From: Ceriagrion tenellum
Lineage: Eukaryota > Arthropoda > Insecta > Odonata > Coenagrionidae
NCBI GenBank assembly: GCA_963169105.1
Contig: OY720632.1
Coordinates: 6,138,001 to 6,202,000, forward strand
Direction: 5' to 3'
Length of the DNA: 64,000 bases
Shown here: positions 25,184 through 35,089 of the stretch, one piece after another
Layout of the letters: every line of letters starts with the position of its first letter
Position numbering within the stretch: position 1 is the first letter of the stretch
Program-made: the position numbers and the translations under genes
Notes under the pieces: generated by a model
What the model saw: the letters and a program-made list of their open reading frames with translations, nothing else
What the model was told of the DNA's origin: nothing
Database searches by the model: none

Positions 25184-25951
25184 TTGAGCTTTTCCATGGT
25201 CGAGTGCCACACCGTTCCTTATTTTCTTTTTCCGCTCCTTAATGTCCCTCGTCTAAATAATATTTTATTAAAACTGAAACTTAAAATAAACACCAAGAAA
25301 ACAAAAGTCATGGTGGTAGAAAGAAAGAGAAGTGAAAAGATAACGAATATACGTGTAGACGGAGTGAGACAAGGGAAAGTGACAGAGTTCTGCTACTTGG
25401 GTAGCATATTAGAGAATCATTACAACTGCTCCTCAGAGGTCAAAAGAAGAATAACATTAGCCAAGAAAGCCTTTTAATTAAAGAAAAGTCTCCTAGTAAA
25501 TAACAGCATTAGTATTGAGTCTAGAAAGAAATTCCTGAAAAGTTTTGTATGGAGTGTGCTGACATAGGAATGTGAGACATGGACGTGAGGGAAGAGTGAA
25601 ATGACCAAACTTGAAGCTGCTGAAATGTGGTATTGGAGGAGGGTTGCAAGAACTAGGTGGACCGATGGAAAAACTAATGAGCAAGTACTAAATGAAGTCC
25701 ATACAGAAAGAGAAATACTGGAAACGATTAAAACAAAAAAAGCAAAGCTCATCGAACACTTACTCAGGCGCGACAACTTCATACAAAATATTATGGAAGG
25801 AAAAATTCTAGGCAAAAGACAGAGAGGACGACCGACAACTTCGTACGTAAAAGTATTGGCGATGGAAATGGGATGCACCTCGTAAAATGAAATGAAGAGG
25901 AAGGCTGAAAAAAGAGATTGTTGGAAGTCGTGGCTGCAACAACAAGGATAA
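25184..25951 (+). pseudogene. RTE-like LINE: reverse-transcriptase C-terminal relic
   Basis: A single reading frame carries the end of a non-LTR endonuclease/reverse transcriptase. KINTKKTKVMVV and then VTEFCYLGSILENHYNCSSE (thumb region) are followed by FVWSVL, LEAAEMWYWRR and GKILGKRQRGRPTTSY, a motif order typical of RTE-type elements. The frame is interrupted by four in-frame stops (at 25,475, near 25,568 and 25,586, and near 25,883) but no obvious frameshift. The endonuclease and catalytic palm are missing on the 5' side. Homology begins around 25,250. It is a 5'-truncated, dead copy. The exact clade needs a phylogeny. Confidence 0.85.
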
Positions 25952-26039
25952 CCTTTAAAAGAGAAGATATGTCCCTCGTATCCTCGGCAAACAACTCTTT
26001 TCTCCCTCATGTCTTCCTTTTACCCTTTACAATCTTTAA

Positions 26040-26290
26040 CCTCCTCCTTGGTCATCTCTTGGGACCTTCACCTCCAGGACGAGCGGCCTAATTGCACTGT
26101 GGCTCTCATCCCCTCTCACCAGATGCTCAAACCAGCATAACCGACATACCTGAAACTTTTTCTATGGCTCCACCACTCCAAACACCCTCCGGATTGTGTC
26201 ATTACTAATCCTGTCCTTCCTTGTCACTCCGATTTCCCATCTCAATATTTCTACCACTCCTAGTTTCTTCTCGAACACTTTCTTCACCAG
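26040..26290 (-). pseudogene. Second LINE C-terminal fragment
   Basis: The minus strand reads VEILRWEIGVTRKDRISNDT, then IRRVFGVVEP, a stop, and CWFEHLVRGDES. This matches the pattern of another LINE family, in which LRWxxGxTRxDRIRN is followed by LRWFGHVxR. It is opposite in orientation to the neighbouring RTE-like relic and differs from it in sequence. One in-frame stop is visible. The fragment is about 85 codons, without the palm domain. Confidence 0.7.
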
Positions 26291-26754
26291 ATAGCATAGA
26301 TAGATTCATTCCCATGGATGATGGCCAGCCTCAAAAAGGAGTTTTTCACTCAAGATATGTAATTTTGCCACAAAAAATATATCTTCTTATATTTTTGCTA
26401 CTTCTTCCTGTGAAGAAGAATATCAGTTTTGATGTCGCCTGGATGCTAAGCGTCCGAACTCCTTGTAAAGGACACTTGCTACTTAGTCCCTGAGTAATTT
26501 TTCTGAAAAAGCGTTTACGAAATTAACAGTGAGAAGAGCAAATGAAATCACACAACAATTAATTCAGTTCATACAAACCAATAATTGATGGCAGAATAAT
26601 CCGAATTATCAATGAAAGTAGCGGAAATTGAATTCCTATGTATGCACATTGGCAATTCAATCACTGAAATTTCAACCTTGGGCTACTAACTCAGAAAATG
26701 ATGATAAATGGATAATAATAGTGCATTTTTTCAAAATGTCATGTTATTAAGTTT
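26291..26754. other. No gene seen
   Basis: AT-rich spacer between two LINE remnants. The open frame at 26,221-26,493 overlaps the LINE fragment antisense and is not coding. Confidence 0.5.
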
Positions 26755-26765
26755 TTAATGGATTA
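26755..26765. repeat. Target-site duplication, left copy
   Basis: The 11-bp TTAATGGATTA here is identical to the copy at 28,802-28,812 and directly flanks the LINE insertion. It marks the 3' end side of the minus-strand element, next to a short ATGT-type tail. Confidence 0.85.
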
Positions 26766-26929
26766 CATACATACATACCCATCACGCCGTTCCCTTCCGG
26801 GGTAGGTACAGTCAAAATGTTTCACTCATTAATACATAATTGACCACCTAACTCTGCGTCAATAATTTCCTCCATACTGGCCTATCCGTGCAAACCTCTT
26901 TTTCCTAAAATTTACCCCCATACACTGTT

Positions 26930-27184
26930 TCATACACGCCCTCCTGTGTTTAAGACTCCTAATATTCCTCCTAAGAATTTCCTCAACCAAAACTTTCTCG
27001 GCCTACCTCTCCCTCTCACACCATTCATTCTACTCTCATATATCTGTTTCGTTATTCGACTCTCATTCATTCTCTCAAAATGGCCAAACCAACGAAGCAC
27101 ACTCCTTTCATACACGTCCATTACTGGAGCATTTAGCCCACATTCATTCATGACCCACTCAATGCCTGCAATATTATTGTACAA
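26930..27184 (-). pseudogene. C-terminal domain of the deleted LINE
   Basis: The frame carries VMNECGL, VYERSVLRWFGHFERMNES and GVRGRGRPRKFW, the usual end of this LINE protein class. It is joined directly to the linker region near 27,183, where the frame changes. The catalytic palm that should precede it is absent. Confidence 0.8.
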
Positions 27185-27189
27185 TCTTC

Positions 27190-27594
27190 GAAATACTCCC
27201 TCCAGCAGTCCCTGACATTGCTCTCATCCCACATGATCTCTCCACTTTTGTTCTTCACTGCATTCATTCCCCTACCTTCACCAATCTTAGCCCTTTTTAC
27301 CCACTTCCAAAACAGCTTTTTATTACCTTCAAAATCACTCTGCATTTTGTTAGTTTCATCCACACGCATTATTTCTTTGCTCTCTTTCACACCAATTTTG
27401 CATTCATTCTTTTTCTTTCTGTAAATCTCACATGCCTTAGTACGCTCTTCCTTAGATTTGGCAACAATCATATTCTTGTACGCCTCTTTCTTTACTCTGA
27501 CTGTAGTTTTCACTTCTTCATTCCACCAAGCATCACCTTTCGTTCTTCCTACCACTCCTTTTCCACATACACTTTCAGCACATTCCATAATCAC
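27190..27594 (-). pseudogene. Endonuclease/RT linker of the deleted LINE
   Basis: The minus-strand frame includes DAWWNEEVKTTVRVKKEAYK, FEGNKKLFWKWVKRAKIGEG and WREYFED. This is the charged linker that precedes the reverse transcriptase in this LINE class (KKxFWKxVKR, then WxEYFE). It stops being recognisable just after WREYFED, where the deletion junction lies. Confidence 0.85.
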
Positions 27595-27699
27595 TCCTTT
27601 TAAACACTCCCACGCATCATTTACGTTCTCGTTTTTGATATGTTCGGACTATTCTCTCTGCTTCAACAATAGAGCATCGTCAAGCATGCAACCATACTA

Positions 27700-28457
27700 C
27701 ATTGTTACCTCACTGTCTAGCAACCTTTCCACTTTTACTCTCAACTGCTAAAGTGCAGCATTCTTACTTGGTACTCACTTTCTGCCCAGATTCACTCTGG
27801 AGAGTACCAAATTGTGGTCCGTTCCACATTCAGCACCCCTCATCACTCACGTGTCCCACACTAACTCTCTCAATCTCTCATCATACACAATAAAATCAAT
27901 CATGCTTTTACAATCATCCCTTTTCCAAGTATACACATGTATTCTCTTATGTTTAAACCATGTATTCGACACAAACAATCATTTTTTCAAGCACACACTC
28001 ACCAAGTTTTCACCATTATCATTCACTCTGGGGTCACCAAAAGGCCCAACCACTCTCTCAGATGCATCCCGCATCACACCAACCCACCCATCATGTCACC
28101 TAGTAAAATTATTCTCTCACCAGGATCACATTCATTCAAAATCTCTCTCAGTTTTTCCCAAAACTCATCTTTAACATTGTCACTCTCTCCATCCACTGGC
28201 GCATAGCGTGCCACAATCACCACTCTCCTTATACCTACTTTCATGCAAACCCAGAGGAATCTAGGGGATACTAACTTGTACTTCCTTACTAGCAACTTAG
28301 CTCTCTCATTAAAAATGAGTCCTACACCGTGACTGCTGTGTACATTATCTTCAACTCCTGACCACAATGTCAGACTACCACCATCTAATGTAACAGCATC
28401 CCGAGTCCCGAGTACCGAGAGTCCAGTTCGTTTCCAGTCTGTATCTTGATGGGCCAA
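27700..28457 (-). pseudogene. APE-type endonuclease of the deleted LINE
   Basis: The frame includes KRTGLSVLGTRDAVTLDGGS, YAPVDGESDNVKDEFWEKLR and IILLGDMMGG (normally GDxNA). After a frameshift near 28,080 come FGDPRVNDNG, then HVYTWKRDDCKSMIDFI and AECGTDHNLV, the conserved DH-containing end of the exonuclease-endonuclease-phosphatase fold. There are at least two stops and one frameshift. This enzyme would nick target DNA during retrotransposition; this copy cannot make it. Confidence 0.85.
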
Positions 28458-28801
28458 CCTTATTCAGCTTTCACCACCCATCGTGGCTTCGGCTGTCCGA
28501 GGCAACATTTTGACGTTTAGTAGTAAGTTGTAATAGAGTATGCAAGGTTACCAGCCTTTGCAGTACCCGTACCACATGCAGCTTTCCATGCTAACTGTTA
28601 CAGTGCTCTACCAGTCAGTTTTGGCTCATTTTCTCCAGTATGCCACAAGAGAAACCAAAGCATAGTAATACCCTAGGCCCACTTTCACTATTCTGCTCAA
28701 GCTAGGATCCCTTCTGAAAGGACTACCTTGAGAGCCAGCATACTGTTGCCCACGGTCCACCACTAGGAGGTATATGCGGTGTACTGATACACCGGGCTCC
28801 C

Positions 28802-28812
28802 TTAATGGATTA
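28802..28812. repeat. Target-site duplication, right copy
   Basis: TTAATGGATTA repeats the sequence at 26,755-26,765 and borders the 5' end of the minus-strand LINE. Confidence 0.85.
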
Positions 28813-29781
28813 TATCTTGATAAAATGGTTCAGGTTGGTGAAATTAGAGTTAATTCTCATAGTATAATACTTGCGTCATATCAGAGTTGCTTTTATTCAA
28901 AAAGGGGTCATCCCTCTTTTTTATGCTGATATTTACTAATAACTAGTGTCGGGTTATCTTAAAAACAACGTTAATCAAAATGAAATCACAAACTCATGCT
29001 TAATTAATTATGATTAACTTATAATTGTAGCTATTTTTAAATCAAGTCATTGCTTCCCTGTGTTTTATAAATTACATATCAAATAAGCTATGCCAATAGA
29101 GTGAAAAAAATTGTTGTTTCTCATGGTGCAGAAAAAGGTCTTGTTTTTTTTTCAATAGACATAATTCCTAGCAGCTGAAAAGGATCGTTTCTAGTAAATA
29201 TTTCTGAGGTAATTAATGATTTTGACGAAAGTTAAAATAAATATCTTCTATTTATATATTCAAACGAATAATTGTAGGCCTTTTACTAACTTTGTTTTTT
29301 GGTGATTTTTTGAAGATTTCATTGAGTGGACTCAGCAGTTGAGTTGAACAAATTAGCCAAAATATTCATATAATCCTTGGGTTTTTTCAGCTAGACTGTC
29401 GCCTTGTCAAATTTTTCATCAACAAGTAATTTCTATTTCCTGTAATTTCCTGTTATACTCAACTAATGATAGGAAAAAACCTATATTATTTCATTTATTC
29501 CCTCATCCTTTAATTTAAAAATATTTTCTAATCCATAGCAAACTGAATTTCAAATTGATTTTTTTGGGTTCATTCATTTATTGATCATTCAATCCTAAGG
29601 TTGGTTGACAGCAGCCCTACATCTGCTTGTCTAATTCTAGTTCCCTTACTTCCTGCAAGGTCTAACGTAACTCCTCTTATTTGTATGGGCAATGTAATCA
29701 TTCCTGGATATGGGTGAAAGTTGAAGCCATGGACATTTTGAAAAGGTAAAACTTTTGAGAATAAAATCTTTACGAAAGAAT
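28813..29781. other. No gene seen; AT-rich
   Basis: AT-rich with no supported exon or repeat. The open frame at 29,646-29,843 (-) is not recognisable. Confidence 0.5.
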
Positions 29782-29821
29782 TTATAGCTCTCGGGTTTCC
29801 AACCGGCTGATAGTGGTTTTT
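29782..29821. repeat. Dispersed ~40-bp repeat, copy 1
   Basis: TTATAGCTCTCGGGTTTCCA and the following ~20 bp recur at 62,674-62,714 with few differences, in the same orientation. It lies just before the transposase relic and may mark the point where that element was cut. Confidence 0.7.
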
Positions 29822-29872
29822 GGCTCTGACGTTTCGAAGGCATAGTCTGCCATCGCCCTCAGGCTGATAATT

Positions 29873-30982
29873 TTGGCCTGGAGGGTGTCACTTTGTGTAC
29901 CTGTTATCAATAGCTATTTTCGTTCAGGAGATACATATAGCAAAAATAAAAAAGGTCCTTCAGAATGGTTCTTCAGTCTTGTTCTTCCAAGACTGAGAAA
30001 ACAGGATGGTGTTAAAGTGCTCCTCGGGGATAATTTGGCCTCTCACATTAATCATGCTGTCATTAAAGCATGTCAGGAAAATCATATTCGCTTTGTTTGT
30101 CTTCCTCCTCACTCAGCTCACCTCACCCAGCCATTGGATGTTGCCTACTTCCATCCAATGAAAGTTGCCTGGAGATGTATGCTACAAGAATGGAGAAGAA
30201 CTGCTGAGGGTGAGAGGTTTACAACTTTGCCCAAGGACAATTTTGCAAAATTGCTGAATCAGCTCTTTACACGAGCATTAAATGACAAAGGGCAAAACTT
30301 AATCTCAGGATTCAGGAAATGTGGGATTTGTCCTCTCAAGAGAAATGAAGTTTTGAAGCGTCTGCCTAGGGAGGACAGAGTGAATCCTGATTTAATAGGT
30401 AATGCATTCATGCAAGCTTTGCTAACCAAACGAGCAGATGCTCATACTCACAGTGTTCATGAAAGGTAGAAGAGAATAAATATTGGACCTGGAAAGAGCA
30501 TATGCCCTGATGACCTGGAAGAAACCTCTTCCCAGGGAACTTCTGTCACTCCTGAGAGCACTCAGCAGAAAAAACGTGGGAGACCCAAACAGAACATTGT
30601 TTCTGATGACTCTGAGACCTCTGATGTCTTCAATGCCCAGGATGATTGCATGGAAAATGATGAGGTGAGTCCTGTAGCATTGACTGACAATGGAAATGGA
30701 ATGCATGAGCAGGATAGTCACCACAGGTTGAAGAAAGGTGACTATGTTGCTGTAGAATATAATGGAGACCTGTTCCCAGGAAGGATTATAGGATTGCCAA
30801 CAAATGACCAACCAGGACCATCTGTGGAGTGTATGAAAAAAAACAATAAATTTTGGAGATGGCCAGAAAAGAAGGATGTCCTACTGTATGACTGGGATGG
30901 CATTAAGAAATCAATAGGGGAACCTAAATTCATCAGAAGAGGTTACTTTTCTGTTATGGAGCTGGACAACTTTCTTTCTTAA
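29873..30982 (+). pseudogene. pogo/Tigger-like DDE transposase, 5'-truncated, one stop
   Basis: The frame carries the C-terminal half of a DDE_1 transposase. The second catalytic aspartate is visible in LLGDNLASH (codon at 30,029-30,031) and the third in LTQPLDVAYFHPMK (codon at 30,137-30,139), 36 residues further on. The first catalytic aspartate and the DNA-binding N-terminus are missing, and homology starts at about 29,900. A TAG at 30,467-30,469 interrupts the frame, but the same frame continues open to TAA at 30,982. It includes an AT-hook (KKRGRPK, near 30,568) and a C-terminal module with KKGDYVAVEYNGDLFPGRII and FWRWPEKKDV, often seen after such transposases. This is a dead but relatively well preserved copy. 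Confidence 0.85.
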
Positions 30983-31574
30983 CAATTGCATCTTATTTTA
31001 TTAAGAGTTATGCTATGTTTTACATTGATTTTTATCATTACTATCATTACCTACTACTTTACCAAAGTAAGTTCATGTAATAAAAACAACAATATTATCT
31101 TCAAAACTAATCAGTTGTTTCTCTTGTAACATGCCCCTCCGAGTGCCAATTAATCGCAAATTTTCACTATTATTAACCTTGTAAATTTGCTATTTCAAAA
31201 AACATTTGCTCACAAGATAGAGTTCTTAAAAGTATGGAAGTGGAATGTGATAGGCAAACTTCCTTCTTGGGGTAACATTGACCCATCAGTAAAAACAAGC
31301 ATCATAACCATGAAATATCATGCGTGGGACAAAGTAACCCCAGGTTGGGGTATCACTGGCCCAACTTAAAAAAACAATCACAAGGGAATTTCAGTATCAT
31401 TGCTGCATCTGAAATTCATGTAAACATAGTCAGAACCCCAAAAAGTAATATGGAAAATATTTAACATCGCATAGGATCAAATTTACTGATATAAACATAT
31501 TTTTTGTACGTACAAGTGGTGAAGTGGGCCAAAGTATCCCCATCCCAAAGTAACCCCATCTTACGGTAATTCTA
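30983..31574. other. Downstream flank of the transposase; GGGGT-rich motifs
   Basis: An AATAAAA near 31,079 could be the poly(A) signal of the transposase. Motifs such as GTAACCCCAGGTTGGGGT (near 31,336) and AAAGTAACCCCATC (near 31,548) recur and could belong to the element's terminal region. No matching left end was found. Confidence 0.4.
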
Positions 31575-31579
31575 GCAAG

Positions 31580-32245
31580 TAACTACTGAGAATTTGGTTT
31601 AGTAATAAACGGGCAAGAAAAATTTGATCAGCCTGATTTCTACGCAAGCGAAGAGAGGACATGTTGAGTAAATTCATAATGAGATAATAATCAAGTTCAT
31701 ATGTCGACTCAGGTTTCATGTTGCATCTAGCAGAAATTAGACGTAAGAATTTATGCTGAACTTTTTCGATGGTTGCCTGATGGACTTGATAAAAAGGTGA
31801 CCATACTACCGAACCATATTCAAGAATGGGTCGGGCAAGTGATGAATATAGTATTTCTAAGCAATTAATGTCTTTGAAGTCTCTTGAGAATCTTGTTATG
31901 AAGCCTAGGGCTGTGTAGAATTTTAAAACAATGGCCTGAATATGTCGTTAAAATCCAGTTTGTAATCAAATAAGATACCTAAATCTAAAAATCTGCTGAA
32001 CCTAGGGAGTGAATTGTTGCCTATGATGTAGTTGAATGTAATGGGCACTTTATTTCTATGAAAAGGGATGATAGCCTACTTGTTGATAATCAAATCCATT
32101 AAATTACCTTTACACCATAGAGAAAGGTGGTTTAGACAACTCTGGATATGTGTAGCATCCTCATTGGTCTTTATCACATCAAAAATTTTTTAAATAATCA
32201 GCATAAAGCAAATGGTTTACTGATTTTAGATGATGACTTATGTCA
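31580..32245 (-). pseudogene. LINE palm end and thumb
   Basis: After the MITE the reading resumes with ISHHLKSVNHLLYADY, where the catalytic YADD motif has become YADY. Further on are PFLNMVR and IEKVQHKFLRLI, typical of the thumb region in CR1/jockey-like elements. Several in-frame stops are present. Confidence 0.75.
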
Positions 32246-32485
32246 TTAACCCTTTGAGTGCGGCATGACGTGATATCATGTCATGATTTTTTTACGCTGG
32301 TGCTGATGACGTGATATAACGTCATGGATACCGTGAGTGTTGAAGCTTTCACTAGGGAGCCTAGTGAAAGTTCCCCGGTGAATGATGGAACATTAACGGT
32401 ACCCTTGACGTGATGTCACGTCATCAGCACAAGCGTAAAGACAACCATGATATAATATCACGTCATGCTGCACTCAAAGGGTTAA
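32246..32485. mobile_element. 232-bp piggyBac-type MITE inside the LINE
   Basis: The element (32,250-32,481) begins CCCTTTGAGTGC and ends GCACTCAAAGGG, the canonical piggyBac-style CCC...GGG termini, flanked by TTAA at 32,246-32,249 and 32,482-32,485. The inverted repeats extend inward about 80 bp with some mismatches and are full of TGACGTGAT-type motifs, so the whole element can fold into a long hairpin. There is no coding sequence. It splits the reverse-transcriptase frame of the LINE, so it inserted later than the LINE. Confidence 0.93.
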
Positions 32486-32963
32486 TACAAATATTGAACA
32501 ACAGTGGACCCAAGTGGGAGCCTTGTGGTACTCCAGAGGATGCGTGAAAGAAGGATGAGATGGCACCATTTAGTTTCACTGCAATTTTTCTGTGAAGGAG
32601 ATAGCTTGAAAACCAATCCAGAAGGGGGCCATGAATACCATAGGCTTCAAGTTTCCTACAAACGCTAGTGTGATTAACTTTGTCGAATGCTTTCTGATTG
32701 TCAGTATAAACTGAATCAACTTGAAGTGAATTTTCTGGGGCTATTGGAATGAAGTGTTGATAGGTCAATAAATTGGTGACTGCAGAGCATCCGGGATAAA
32801 ATCCATGTTTGGTGTTTGTAATGACTCTATTCAAAAGAGGGCTAATTTTATCAAATACAAGACTCTCAAAAATTTTTACAAGTGTGGACTGAATAACAAT
32901 GGGACGATAATTACATACATCATTTTTGTCACCACTTTTGTGGATTGGTATTATATGGCCCAT
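32486..32963 (-). pseudogene. LINE reverse transcriptase, fingers and palm
   Basis: The frame shows HIIPIHKSGDKNDVCNYRPI, LVKIFESLVFDKI, HGFYPGCSAVTNLL, DNQKAFDKVNHT, LDWFSSYLLHRKIAVKLNG and SGVPQGSHLGPLLFNICIN. These are reverse-transcriptase motifs in order, with DNQKAFD in place of the usual DFxKAFD. The frame runs into the MITE immediately after this. Confidence 0.9.
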
Positions 32964-33707
32964 TTTAAATACATAAATCAGGATAGATATTGTCCTGTAC
33001 TGACTTATTGAAGATTATATACAGTGGGTATATTAGAACTTCAACACAACCTGAGGAATATTGGAAGAATATCATCAGGACCTGGCCCTTTGCTGACATC
33101 TAGGGTTGCCAGCTTTTTTGAGATGTCATTGGTTGAAAAACGTAAAGTAGGTAGTTAAATCAATTGTATCCGTATAACTAAAGTCCAAAATATGGTTCGG
33201 CTGAGTGTCAACGTAAATATTTGAAAAGTATGAAGCAATAAGATTAGCAATATCTAGATAAATCCAACAAGATTGTTATAATGCATCTTATGTGGAAACC
33301 TGTGTGGTTTTATTAGATTTTTCACATGTGACCAGAATTTCTTGATGTGAGGAATTGAAGACTGTACAGCAGACAAATACTCAGAATAGCAATTGGAAGA
33401 GAGATGCTTACGCTGGCTTTTTGGAGTTTGGAGAAATTCTTGTAATCATGAATTGATCCAGAGGCTTTAAAAATATTATGAAGCATCTTCCTTTTAATAC
33501 TACATTGCATTAGTTAACGAGAAAACCATATCGGGAAACCTGTGCTCCTAATATTTACATATGGAGCATACATGTTAATTACTTCATATAAAACTGAATA
33601 AAATATTTCTGTGGCACATCTTCAGAACAAAGAATACCTGTCCAGTTTATATTTTGAAGGTACAGGCCAACCATTCCATAATCACATTTATTATAATCAT
33701 TAATTTG

Positions 33708-34397
33708 CTAAGTGTAGTCAATTGATTCAATTTCTTTGGATAAAGCTACATCACAGGCAATTGCAGGATGATGTAAATCAATGGAAACTACTGGATCTTG
33801 AGCTGGAAACGTATGACATAATGAATTAGATGAAATTATAAGATCAAGCTGGGAGTGATGATAATTGTGGACGGCATTCATTTGTTCTATCCCCAGAAAG
33901 GAGAATCCTTGAGCAACAACACTAGTGTGGGCGCAAAATTTTTTGTTATTGAACGAGTTGGACCAGTCAACATTGGGAAGGTTGTAATCACCCAAAATCA
34001 AAATATCAGAGAATTTGTCTGAATTCATGACGTTTTCCACCTAGTTACAGTGTGCTTCATAAATGTCAATATTGGAAGCAGGGGGTATGTAGACAGCTCC
34101 AATTAACACTTTCCCCAGAGATCCAGGGAGGATAACAAAAATCTCTTCAACATTGGGAGCTTGTACAGGTCCAGTGTGGGCATAAAATGTTGTTTTAACA
34201 GCAATCACCACACCACCACCACGAGTTTTGCGGGAAGATTCTTTGCACCGGTCATACTTAAATAAGTTGTAACCAGAAAAACCTAGTTCTTGAGATCTGA
34301 TTTCGTCACAGAGCCATGTTTTGCTGAATACCTGAACATCATAGTGCGTGCTTTCTATCGCAATATTAAGTATTTTACGTTTAGTCCATAAGCCCAT
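33708..34397 (-). pseudogene. LINE APE endonuclease with one stop
   Basis: One frame with a single TAG at 34,041-34,043 covers ESTHYDVQVFSKTWLCDEIR, TRGGGVVIAVKTTF, VYIPPAS, then ILGDYNLPNVDW and the terminal DLHHPAI, which are hallmark motifs of the LINE endonuclease. Only this stop separates the two halves. Confidence 0.85.
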
Positions 34398-34459
34398 ACA
34401 GTTTTGGTAATAAACAGTTAAATTGTTCCCTTTGATAAGTTTTGTGATAGTGAATCATT

Positions 34460-34770
34460 TACAACTATTCTAGGAATACCTTTGACGTATTTTAACGCTA
34501 TGTTGTCTTCACCACTTGCTTGCCGCACACGAAGTTGCTTGCTCAGCATCTTAAATAATTCCCTTTATTTCAGTGTATGATCCTTGTTCATGTAAACATT
34601 TTTCAGAGAAGGTGACGATCTCTTGGCTTTGATGAAGTCAAAGAAAAACCAGGTCGCATCATCCTCAATGCTGAAGATAACTTTCAGGGGTCTCGGATGC
34701 CCAGTTTGGTTAGGTTTTCCTAAACGAAATACATGGAGTGTGTCACAAGATACTTCTGATATCCCACATA
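34460..34770 (-). pseudogene. LINE ORF1 remnant
   Basis: The minus-strand frame reads FRLGKPNQTGHPRPLKVIFS, then DDATWFFFDFIKAKR, NVYMNKDHTLK, a stop, RELFKMLSKQLRVRQASGED. This R-P-L-K-V-x-F ... D-x-T-x-x-x-R-x-x-x pattern is known from ORF1 proteins of CR1-like LINEs. Confidence 0.7.
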
Positions 34771-34790
34771 TGAGTGAAAGAAAGACTCAA

Positions 34791-35089
34791 ACCTTTTTTT
34801 AACATCTGAGTTGTCATTTCACATATGATTTATTAACATGTAAAAATCAAACATTTTCACTGAATATTTCCATTTATTACTCTGTTTTTTCCATATGGAG
34901 TCACTGAAGTACATAGTACCAAGTTTTATTTTTGGTCACATCTATATTCTGTTAGCATTTATTTCTTACAACATTTTAAACAATCGATTCCACTTTTAGT
35001 TGGCGTTCTATGTCTGAGATAACTGTTAGGATAGCAAATACGATACAATATGTGAATCCAAATGTGGAATAGAAATTTTACGAAACATA
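34791..35089. other. AT-rich spacer, no gene seen
   Basis: Spacer between the LINE and the CACTA-like relic. No motif was recognised. Confidence 0.5.

Larger units (their letters stand above)
26766..28801 (-). mobile_element. Internally deleted LINE insertion with target-site duplication
   Basis: A ~2.0-kb non-LTR retrotransposon lies on the minus strand between two identical 11-bp direct repeats. From its 5' end (28,801) it has a non-coding leader of ~340 bp, an APE-type endonuclease (28,457 to about 27,700), the endonuclease/RT linker (27,594 to about 27,190) and then, abruptly, the last ~80 residues of the protein (27,180 to 26,930) and a tail of ACATAC-type repeats. The reverse-transcriptase core is missing. 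Proteins of this type are often annotated as craniofacial development protein 2-like. Because both ends and the duplication are intact, the deletion either predates insertion or occurred in place afterwards. Confidence 0.85.
31575..34790 (-). mobile_element. CR1/jockey-like LINE, degenerate
   Basis: On the minus strand the segment reads in order: an ORF1 remnant (34,770-34,460), an APE endonuclease (34,397-33,708), a decayed linker (33,520-33,000), reverse-transcriptase fingers and palm (32,963-32,486), and the palm end and thumb (32,245-31,580). A 232-bp MITE interrupts the palm. Many stops and frameshifts show that it is dead. The ORF1 pattern and RGGGV-type endonuclease point to a CR1/jockey-type element. 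The order and spacing show a nearly complete copy. Confidence 0.8.

Noticed and set aside
27218..28206. Several plus-strand open frames across this interval
   Set aside because: They are antisense to the endonuclease and linker of the minus-strand LINE, which explains the sequence.
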